Shown: positions 15,370 to 20,157 of the stretch, in pieces
Numbering within the stretch: the stretch's first letter is position 1
How the letters are laid out: each line of letters begins with the position of its first letter
Source of the DNA: a virus
Length of the DNA stretch: 20,157 nucleotides
Virus record (IMG/VR): IMGVR_UViG_3300042866_001916
Location: 1-20,157 of that record
Direction: 5' to 3' (one strand)
The notes under the pieces: model-generated
Told to the model about the DNA's origin: nothing
Databases searched by the model: none
The model's input: the letters and a program-made list of their open reading frames with translations, nothing else
Made by a program: the position numbers and the translations under genes

Positions 15370-15886
15370 GGGTTTCCAACACCCTCTGCAGGATCGCAGT
15401 CTCGATCGTCACGGGGTTGCCCGATGCCTTCTCCATCTCTGCGGATAACTGCGCGGCCATGAGTGCTGCCACGCGGGTGGGCCAGGTGACCCAAGTGTCG
15501 CGCTCCTGGCGCGCAAGGCGAAACACCAGCGTCTCGGCGCGCGCCCGGTCGACCAGCACGCCCTTCTTCTTCTGGATCGAGAGCTGCCGTTCCTGCGCCT
15601 GGTAAACGGTCAGCGCCGTACGGGCCTTGATATAGGACGTGCTATCGCCGGGGCCGGAGATGGCATTAGGAGCCATCGCTAAGCTCTCACTACCCGCTCC
15701 AAGCCCGCCCCGTGAACGTATCTGCTGATCGGGATCAGTCATGCTGCCGCGCCGCGCATCCGAGGCGGCGGCATTGATCGACCCGTCGGCGAATAGCACC
15801 AGCCGCCCGGTCTTGCGGGCCTTTTGCACGGCCCCGCGCGAGAGGCCCGCGTGCTCGGCATAGGCGCGTTCAGACATACCTTCCAT
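15317..15886 (-). CDS. terminase small subunit (Nu1-like)
   Basis: 189 residues (lambda Nu1 181). The N-terminus MSERAYAEHAGLSRGAVQKA, then RKTGRLVLFADGSINAAASD, looks like a winged helix-turn-helix that would bind the cos site. A long helical part follows (YIKARTALTVYQAQERQLSI with QKKKGVLVDRARAETLVFRL), ending in a region likely to bind the large subunit. It is the first gene of the late operon, directly after the divergent region. ATG 15886 and ATG 15877 are both possible; the first lacks a clear ribosome binding site, and the second has GGAAGG too close. Confidence 0.85.
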   Translation of the reverse strand: MEGMSERAYAEHAGLSRGAVQKARKTGRLVLFADGSINAAASDARRGSMTDPDQQIRSRGGLGAGSESLAMAPNAISGPGDSTSYIKARTALTVYQAQERQLSIQKKKGVLVDRARAETLVFRLARQERDTWVTWPTRVAALMAAQLSAEMEKASGNPVTIETAILQRVLETHVREQLDALADLRVSLA

Positions 15887-16025
15887 GGCGTTTGGACTGA
15901 CATCAACATATTGGAAATAAACAGAAAAAGCGATCTATTTGAGTTGATTACACTCCCTGATCGAGCGATTCATGGGTCCAGAAAGCGGGTGCATCGCACC
16001 TTGCAAACACGGATCGGAGAGAGCC
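15887..16025 (+). promoter_or_regulatory. AT-rich divergent intergenic region, candidate promoters and cos
   Basis: 139 bases separate the late operon (minus) from the accessory genes (plus). Bases 15901-15955 are clearly richer in A and T than their surroundings. On the plus strand TTGGAA (15911-15916) and TCTATT (15934-15939) are 17 bases apart, a moderate sigma70-like pair. A 5-bp hairpin GGTGC-ATC-GCACC lies at 15988-16000. In lambda relatives cos lies just before the small terminase gene, so cos may be here, but no site can be proven by eye. No convincing minus-strand promoter was seen. Confidence 0.45.
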
Positions 16026-16244
16026 ATGCGCGCACAGGAGAAGATGGGGCACAGCTCGATGAGCGAAGGGTGGCGGGATCACACCAGCCCCGCCCAAGAG
16101 CGAGTGAACTGGGTGATGGACGAAGTGATGTCGGGACGGATGAGCCAGGCCGACGGGATGGTCGAGATGGCACGCGCCCATGAGATGATGCGCGAGGAAG
16201 CCCGCGCGCGCACCACCCACCCCGAATACCGCTGGGAGGACTGA
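16026..16244 (+). CDS. small protein of unknown function
   Basis: 72 residues from ATG 16026, chosen because GGAGAG lies just upstream; an earlier in-frame ATG at 15972 has none and would run through the intergenic hairpin. The protein is Met- and Glu-rich and probably helical (ERVNWVMDEVMSGRMSQADG, MVEMARAHEMMREEARART) and ends in HPEYRWED. I do not recognise the family. It is the first gene of the plus-strand accessory block, two bases before the DUF6900-like gene. Confidence 0.65.
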   Translation: MRAQEKMGHSSMSEGWRDHTSPAQERVNWVMDEVMSGRMSQADGMVEMARAHEMMREEARARTTHPEYRWED

Positions 16245-16246
16245 CC

Positions 16247-16456
16247 ATGGCACGCCGCAAGCCCGTCGATCCCAACACCGCCCGCGACGCTGAACTCCTT
16301 GAGATCGCCTAGCGCCAGTTCCGCATCGAGACGCTGGAGAGCCAAAACTGGGACCGGCTGGATTTCCACGATGTCGCCGTCTGGGCCATCCGCGCGGCGC
16401 TCGAGGAAGCCTTTGAGGCCGGACGCCGCGCAGGCCCAGCCAACACCCAAGTCTGA
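16247..16456 (+). pseudogene. DUF6900-like small gene interrupted by in-frame amber codon
   Basis: ATG 16247 follows GGGAGGA with good spacing and reads MARRKPVDPNTARDAELLEI, Ala, then TAG at 16310-16312 (codon 22). The same frame continues RQFRIETLESQNWDRLDFHD with VAVWAIRAALEEAFEAGRRA to TGA 16454-16456. The whole (69 codons) has the DUF6900 pattern, including NWDRLDFHDVAVW. TAG stands where a Gln (CAG) would fit, a single C-to-T change. It is either a nonsense-killed gene, a sequencing error, or read by suppression. No amber-reading tRNA is in the window. The function of DUF6900 is unknown. Confidence 0.78.
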
Positions 16457-16468
16457 AAGGACATCGCC

Positions 16469-16687
16469 ATGATCGCCATCACCACCATCCGGATCGACCA
16501 CGCCACGCTGCCGGAGCATCTCGACCGCTCGCGCCCTGATGCCGTCACCGAGGTCATCGAGGCCGAGCTGCGTGACGCTGGGATCACTGCCGACGCCTCC
16601 GACGTGATCTCCCACATCAAGATCGAATTACCGACCACCCAGCTTGCCGCCGCCAGCAGCCTGCTGGTGAGCCTCCGGCTGATCTGA
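16469..16687 (+). CDS. small protein of unknown function
   Basis: 72 residues; AAAGGA lies eight bases before ATG 16469. The sequence begins with a strand-like MIAITTIRIDHATLPEHLDR, then a helical AVTEVIEAELRDAGITADAS and a final strand-helix IKIELPTTQLAAASSLLVSL, suggesting a small alpha/beta fold. There is no recognised domain. It lies 12 bases after the broken DUF6900-like gene and 10 bases before the next gene, so it belongs to the same operon. Confidence 0.65.
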   Translation: MIAITTIRIDHATLPEHLDRSRPDAVTEVIEAELRDAGITADASDVISHIKIELPTTQLAAASSLLVSLRLI

Positions 16688-16697
16688 GGGCGCGACG

Positions 16698-16982
16698 ATG
16701 AGCACCCGCGCGCAGATCGCCGTTCAAATCGGACCCAAGGAATGGGCCCACACATACGTGCATTTCGACGGCTACCCGTCGCACATGCTGCCCGCGCTGG
16801 CTCCTTGGACCCCCGAAGACATCCTCGCCGCCCGCGAAATCCGGCAGGTCACTGCCGAGGCGCTGGACTGTTTCGACCCGCCGCGTGCGCCACGGATCCT
16901 GCCGCGTCCAACCTGTGAACTGTCCCATCTCTACCTCTGGCAGGACGGGGCATGGGTCGATGCGACAGCCTCTGCCGAGTGA
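16698..16982 (+). CDS. small phage protein with HFDGYP motif, unknown function
   Basis: 94 residues. The start MSTRAQIAVQI followed by YVHFDGYPSHMLPAL resembles a widespread group of small phage proteins that begin MSTR.xIAV and carry YxHxDGYP; their role is not known. The C-terminus is aromatic and acidic (LYLWQDGAWVDATASAE). The ribosome binding site is modest (GAGG about eight bases upstream). It is the last gene of the first accessory group; a 102-base AT-rich gap follows. Confidence 0.68.
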   Translation: MSTRAQIAVQIGPKEWAHTYVHFDGYPSHMLPALAPWTPEDILAAREIRQVTAEALDCFDPPRAPRILPRPTCELSHLYLWQDGAWVDATASAE

Positions 16983-17000
16983 TCATAAAGCAAAGTTATT

Positions 17001-17036
17001 GCTCTGATTTTACTACGTTAATCGGCCACTCAGAGC
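17001..17036 (+). repeat. inverted repeat in AT-rich gap between accessory genes
   Basis: GCTCTGA (17001-17007) and TCAGAGC (17030-17036) form a perfect 7-base inverted repeat around a 22-base AT-rich centre (TTTTACTACGTTAATC and neighbours). It lies in the 102-base gap before the gene at 17085. A second short one, CATCG...CGATG, follows at 17043-17060. It could be an operator or a weak hairpin. No clear promoter pair was found around it. Confidence 0.35.
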
Positions 17037-17084
17037 GAATGTCATCGCACCAAAACGATGCAACTCACCTGAAAGGCCCACGCC

Positions 17085-17432
17085 ATGACCAACCCGACCG
17101 CTACGCTGATCGCCGACTTCCGCAGCGCCGCTGAAGAGATCGAGGCCCGCCTCGCGCCCAGCGCCTGCGCCACGATCGCCTCGCATAACTGGATCGTCAT
17201 CGACGACTTCGGAGCCTTGACCTTCACGCTCGCGCCTGAGGGCAAGAAACACCGCGCCACCTGCACGGGTCATGGTCGCGCGCGCAAGGTCAACCGCTTC
17301 ACGAAGACAGATGCCGAGCATCTCGCCCAAGCCTGCAACGCCCGCGCGGCCTTCTGGGCCGACGCCGCGCGCGAAGAGGCGGCAACGCTCCGCAGCCACA
17401 TCGCCACGCTCGAAGCCCTCAGCGCCGCCTGA
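17085..17432 (+). CDS. small protein of unknown function
   Basis: 115 residues; AAAGG lies eight bases before ATG 17085. The N-terminus is a helix (LIADFRSAAEEIEARLAP), the middle is strand-like (NWIVIDDFGALTFTLAPEGK) with a basic patch HRATCTGHGRARKVNRF, and the C-terminus is a long Ala-rich helix (ARAAFWADAAREEAATLRSH). I do not recognise a domain. The basic middle could bind nucleic acid, but that is only a guess from charge. A strong GC hairpin follows the stop. Confidence 0.68.
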   Translation: MTNPTATLIADFRSAAEEIEARLAPSACATIASHNWIVIDDFGALTFTLAPEGKKHRATCTGHGRARKVNRFTKTDAEHLAQACNARAAFWADAAREEAATLRSHIATLEALSAA

Positions 17433-17440
17433 GCCTGAAC

Positions 17441-17463
17441 CGGCGGGGCCCAGCGCCCCGCCG
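17441..17463 (+). other. GC-rich intercistronic hairpin without T-run
   Basis: CGGCGGGGC (17441-17449) pairs perfectly with GCCCCGCCG (17455-17463) around a five-base loop, starting a few bases after the stop at 17432. No T-tract follows, so it is unlikely to be a full intrinsic terminator. It may protect the 3' end of the upstream message or make RNA polymerase pause. Confidence 0.6.
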
Positions 17464-17487
17464 CCCTCAATGACAAGGATCCCCACC

Positions 17488-17889
17488 ATGAGCAAGCACG
17501 CCATTCTGCCCAGCCGCAACGAGGATTACGGCTTCTTCCGCACCCTGACTGTCTGCCCAGAGCGCGACCGCCGCAGCTCGGCGGTATGGACGCTCGCCTC
17601 CCGCCTGATCGCCGAAGCTATCGGGGCCAATAGCGAAGACGAGATGATTGGCATCCGCGACTTCCTCGACAGCAACATGGGCCGCCACTTCGCCGACGAT
17701 GTTGTCGGCAACATGACGGGCTGCAACATCGGGCTCGAACCCGCCATCGGCTCCGCGATCCACCGTTGGCAGGACTGGCGCATTGACCGCAAGACCGAGC
17801 GCGATCACGGCATCCCCGCGGGGCTGCCTTATCTGACCGGCTGGGTGCAGCATTTTGCGGTGACGGCAGCGATGCTCGAGAGCGACTGA
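17488..17889 (+). CDS. protein of unknown function
   Basis: 133 residues from ATG 17488, chosen for the AAGGAT seven to eight bases upstream; the frame is open further 5' but that part overlaps the previous gene and the hairpin. The protein begins MSKHAILPSRNEDYGFFRTL, has a helical middle (AVWTLASRLIAEAIGANSED) and FLDSNMGRHFADDVVGNMTG, and ends LTGWVQHFAVTAAMLESD. Aromatic and charged residues are spread evenly, with no signal peptide or membrane segment. I cannot name the family. It lies in the accessory operon upstream of the DUF3489 gene. Confidence 0.7.
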   Translation: MSKHAILPSRNEDYGFFRTLTVCPERDRRSSAVWTLASRLIAEAIGANSEDEMIGIRDFLDSNMGRHFADDVVGNMTGCNIGLEPAIGSAIHRWQDWRIDRKTERDHGIPAGLPYLTGWVQHFAVTAAMLESD

Positions 17890-17926
17890 CCCATCCCCGA
17901 CATTCCCATCACGACAGGAGGCCGAG

Positions 17927-18511
17927 ATGCCAAAGCCCACTGACACCCAGACCATCATCCTCAGCCGAGCCGCCACGCGCCCCGGCAATCTGGCTATGCC
18001 GCTACCCGAGGGGTTGTCTGGCGCAGCCGCGAAGATGGCGGTTGCCAAGATGATCGAACGCGGTTGGCTCGAAGAGGTCGAGGCCAACCTGCGTCGTGAC
18101 GAGCCCCTGTGGCGCGAGACCGGCGATGGCAATGGCACCACGCTTATCGCCACCGAAGCTGGCCTTGCAGCGATCGGCATTGAGCCCGTCGTTGCGACGA
18201 CCATGACCAATCTGCGCAAGGCTAAGCAGGTACTGGCCGCGGCGCCAAAGGGGACCGCCGAAACATCGCCCGATGCTGACGCGCCCAAGCCCGTCGCAAT
18301 CCGTGCCGGCACCAAGCAGGCGCAGATCATCGCGCTCTTGCAGCGACCCGAGGGGGCGTCCATCGGCGAAATTGTCGAGGTGACGGGCTGGGCGGCACAT
18401 TCCGCCAGAGGCATGATTTCGGGCGGGTTGAAGAAGAAGCTCGGCTTTGATGTCGCCACGACGTCAGACGAGCAGCGTGGGCGGATTTATCATATTCGGG
18501 GATCAATATGA
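17927..18511 (+). CDS. DUF3489-domain protein, predicted DNA-binding
   Basis: 194 residues; AGGAGG with a five-base spacer precedes ATG 17927, the best ribosome binding site in the block. The C-terminal 70 residues (GTKQAQIIALLQRPEGASIG, then EIVEVTGWAAHSARGMISGG and LKKKLGFDV...GRIYHI) match DUF3489, a winged helix-like domain often found in alphaproteobacterial mobile DNA. The N-terminal half (LSRAATRPGNLAMPLPEGLS, AVAKMIERGWLEEVEANLRR, LIATEAGLAAIGIEP) also looks like a winged helix module, so the protein may have two related DNA-binding halves joined by an Ala/Pro linker. It could regulate this block; direct evidence is lacking. It is the last gene before the terminator. Confidence 0.88.
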   Translation: MPKPTDTQTIILSRAATRPGNLAMPLPEGLSGAAAKMAVAKMIERGWLEEVEANLRRDEPLWRETGDGNGTTLIATEAGLAAIGIEPVVATTMTNLRKAKQVLAAAPKGTAETSPDADAPKPVAIRAGTKQAQIIALLQRPEGASIGEIVEVTGWAAHSARGMISGGLKKKLGFDVATTSDEQRGRIYHIRGSI

Positions 18512-18650
18512 GGGGCTTGCCCTTATGATCCTGTCTACATGTTGATCCCACCTTGCGAATCGAAACCTGACGGCAGACAAGGTGCTGAGGTTGACCGCCT
18601 GTCGACCTGCCCGATTTGCGGACCTGCTCGCTGCAAATCTGCCTCAACTC

Positions 18651-18676
18651 AGGACCAGCTTCGGCTGGTCCTTTTT
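18651..18676 (+). terminator. intrinsic terminator of the plus-strand accessory operon
   Basis: AGGACCAGC (18651-18659), the loop TTCG (18660-18663), then GCTGGTCCT and a run of T ending at 18676. The stem is perfect (9 bp with the outer A-T) and capped by a stable UUCG tetraloop. It lies 140 bases after the DUF3489 stop and touches the stop codon of the converging DUF7220 gene. The opposite strand lacks a T-run after the stem. The 18512-18650 stretch holds no gene I can support. Confidence 0.92.
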
Positions 18677-18891
18677 CATTTGCGCTCGAAAGGCGTGAAC
18701 AGTCTGCGCAGGGCGTAGCCGCGGATCAACGAGACCGCGGTGAAGACCGAGCCCAGCGCCAGGTTTTCGCCAACGCTGGGGTGAATGCCAAACCATGGGA
18801 GCACCAGGATTTGCGTGAACACAGCCAGCACATAGCCCACAGCGACATTGGTGATCGCCTCGATCAGCGACAGCCAGCGCGATTGGATCAT
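18676..18891 (-). CDS. DUF7220-family small membrane protein
   Basis: 71 residues: a short basic start MIQSRWLSLIEAITNVAVGY, a membrane segment (VAVGYVLAVFTQILVLPWFG, about 17-36), a second (LALGSVFTAVSLIRGYALRR, about 45-60), and a basic tail LRRLFTPFERK. This is the DUF7220 pattern common in Rhodobacterales prophages. Function is unknown; two membrane helices and small size would allow a holin-like role, but no endolysin is nearby to support it. Its ATG overlaps the methyltransferase stop by four bases (ATGA), so the two are translationally coupled. Confidence 0.82.
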   Translation of the reverse strand: MIQSRWLSLIEAITNVAVGYVLAVFTQILVLPWFGIHPSVGENLALGSVFTAVSLIRGYALRRLFTPFERK

Positions 18892-20156
18892 GCGGCCAAC
18901 CGCTGTGACTTGAGGGCTGCAAAGGTCTCACCGCTGTCCAGCAAGACTGCCTGCTCGCCTGTAAAAGCCTGCCAGCGCTCGATGGCCACATCAACGTAAG
19001 TAGGGTTCAGCTCCACCCCGTAACACAGACGCCCAGTCGTCTCGGCCGCGATCAGCGTGGTGCCGGAGCCCATGAAGGGCTCGTAGACGGCCTGGCCGGG
19101 GCTCGAGTTGTTCAAGATCGGGCGGCGCATGCATTCGACGGGTTTCTGCGTCCCATGAACCGTGGTCGCATCCTGATCCTTGTTGGCAATTTGCCAGAGT
19201 GTCGTCTGCTTGCGATCACCCGCCCAGTGGCCTTTGCCTTTGGCCCTCACAGCATACCAGCAGGGCTCGTGCTGCCAGTGATAATCCCCGCGGCTCAGCA
19301 CCAGCCGGTCCTTGGCCCAGATGATCTGGGAGCGGATGGCGAAGCCCGTGGCGATCAGGCTGTCCGCAACTGTGGTCGCATGCAACGCGCCGTGCCAAAT
19401 GTAGGCGACATCGCCGGGAAAGAGCGACCAGGCCTCGCGCCAGTCGGCGCGGTCGTCGTTCAGCACCTTGCCGGTGCGTTTCGTCTTTGCCGCGCCTGCC
19501 TGGTTGCGCCAGGATGGATCGTATTCCACGCCATAGGGCGGGTCAGTCACCATTAGCAGCGGCTTCACGCCGCCGAGAAGGCGTCCGACGACATCTGCGC
19601 TGGTGCTGTCCCCGCAGATCAGTCGATGCGAACCCAGCTGCCAAAGGTCACCCGCCACCGACACCGGGGTAACCGGGGGCTCGGGGATGTCGTCCTCGCC
19701 CTCTATCGCCCCGCCGTTCGCGTCATCGCCACCTTGCGCCGCATTCAGCAGCCCTTCCAGGAACGCATCTGAGAAGCCCAGGAGGTCCGTGTCAAAGCCC
19801 AGCGCCTGAAGGTCGATCACTTCCAGACCCAGACTGAGCTCGTCCCACTCGGCCATATCCGCGACGCTGTTGTCCGACAAACGCAGCGCCCGGCGATGAT
19901 CCTCATCCAGATGCGACAGGCGCAGCACTGGGATCTTGCTCAGGCCAAGCTGCGTCGCCGCCAAGATGCGGCCGTGGCCAGCGATCAACTCACCGTCGTC
20001 TGAGATCAGGCATGGCATGGTCCAGCCGAACTTGACCATGTTGGCCGCCAGCACCGCGATCTGATTGTCGCTGTGTAAGCGCGCATTGCGGGCATAGGGC
20101 CGCAAGCGTCCGATCGGCCAGAGTTCAATCTGGCTCGGCATGAATGGGAGATCCAT
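18888..20156 (-). CDS. ParB/Srx-like domain fused to DNA N4/N6 methyltransferase
   Basis: 422 residues from ATG 20156; since this is the window edge the true start may lie further out, and ATG 20141 (MPSQIELWPI) is another option. Residues 10-85 are ParB-like (RLRPYARNARLHSDNQIAVL, then ELIAGHGRILAATQLGL). Residues 165-400 are a methyltransferase: catalytic TDPPYG at 204-209, HGTQKPVE at 334-341 and the AdoMet-binding EPFMGSGTT at 359-367. Catalytic motif first and AdoMet motif last indicates the beta class, which methylates adenine N6 or cytosine N4. Phages use such enzymes to avoid host restriction. No restriction endonuclease is seen here, so it looks like an orphan methylase. Confidence 0.93.
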   Translation of the reverse strand: MDLPFMPSQIELWPIGRLRPYARNARLHSDNQIAVLAANMVKFGWTMPCLISDDGELIAGHGRILAATQLGLSKIPVLRLSHLDEDHRRALRLSDNSVADMAEWDELSLGLEVIDLQALGFDTDLLGFSDAFLEGLLNAAQGGDDANGGAIEGEDDIPEPPVTPVSVAGDLWQLGSHRLICGDSTSADVVGRLLGGVKPLLMVTDPPYGVEYDPSWRNQAGAAKTKRTGKVLNDDRADWREAWSLFPGDVAYIWHGALHATTVADSLIATGFAIRSQIIWAKDRLVLSRGDYHWQHEPCWYAVRAKGKGHWAGDRKQTTLWQIANKDQDATTVHGTQKPVECMRRPILNNSSPGQAVYEPFMGSGTTLIAAETTGRLCYGVELNPTYVDVAIERWQAFTGEQAVLLDSGETFAALKSQRLAA

Positions 20157-20157
20157 A

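Noticed and set aside
15972-16025. Longer start for the first accessory gene at ATG 15972
   Set aside because: No ribosome binding site; the extension covers the intergenic hairpin, while ATG 16026 has GGAGAG just upstream.
17272-17487. 5' extension of the frame of the gene at 17488
   Set aside because: It overlaps the coding gene at 17085-17432 and the GC hairpin; ATG 17488 has a proper ribosome binding site.
18539-18718. Frame of 59 residues with CPICGPARC
   Set aside because: No ribosome binding site, it runs through the terminator stem and into the antisense of the DUF7220 gene; the cysteine motif is probably chance.

Overview
The window is a GC-rich stretch of a lambda-like siphophage genome, most likely a prophage of an alphaproteobacterium of the Rhodobacterales type (Paracoccus/Rhodobacter relatives). 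That guess rests on base composition, codon choice and the presence of recognisable DUF6441, DUF6950, DUF3489, DUF7220 and DUF6900-like proteins. No integrase, repressor or att site lies in the window, so prophage state and host are inference.

Layout. Positions 1-15886, minus strand, hold one long late operon in near-perfect lambda order: terminase small and large subunits, gpW, portal, S49 protease with a nested scaffold, decoration protein D, capsid E, FII-like joiner, Z-like DUF6441, U-like terminator, tail tube V, G and G-T tail chaperones, tape measure H, M- and L-position tail-tip proteins, K-like DUF6950 hydrolase, and the start of a J-like tail-tip protein that runs off the left edge. 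Most genes touch or overlap by a few bases, which suggests translational coupling. Three features control dosage inside the operon: an in-frame scaffold start with a perfect Shine-Dalgarno, an intrinsic terminator just before the decoration gene, and a textbook -1 frameshift site between G and T.

Three complete tRNA genes (CAU, probably Ile2; Leu UAA; Ser UGA) sit head to tail at 7419-7673 on the PLUS strand, against the late operon, between the Z-like and U-like genes. Positions 15887-16025 form an AT-rich divergent region.

Positions 16026-18511, plus strand, carry seven small accessory genes, most with good ribosome binding sites, ending at a strong terminator (18651-18676). One of them, a DUF6900-like gene, is broken by an in-frame amber codon. 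Positions 18676-20156, minus strand, hold a ParB-like/DNA methyltransferase fusion overlapping a small DUF7220 membrane protein, converging on the accessory block.

The strongest signals beyond routine annotation are the frameshift element with its 13-bp stem, the antisense tRNA cluster reading A-ending codons rare in this DNA, the mid-operon terminator, and two possible lesions (amber in DUF6900, doubtful start of the large terminase).
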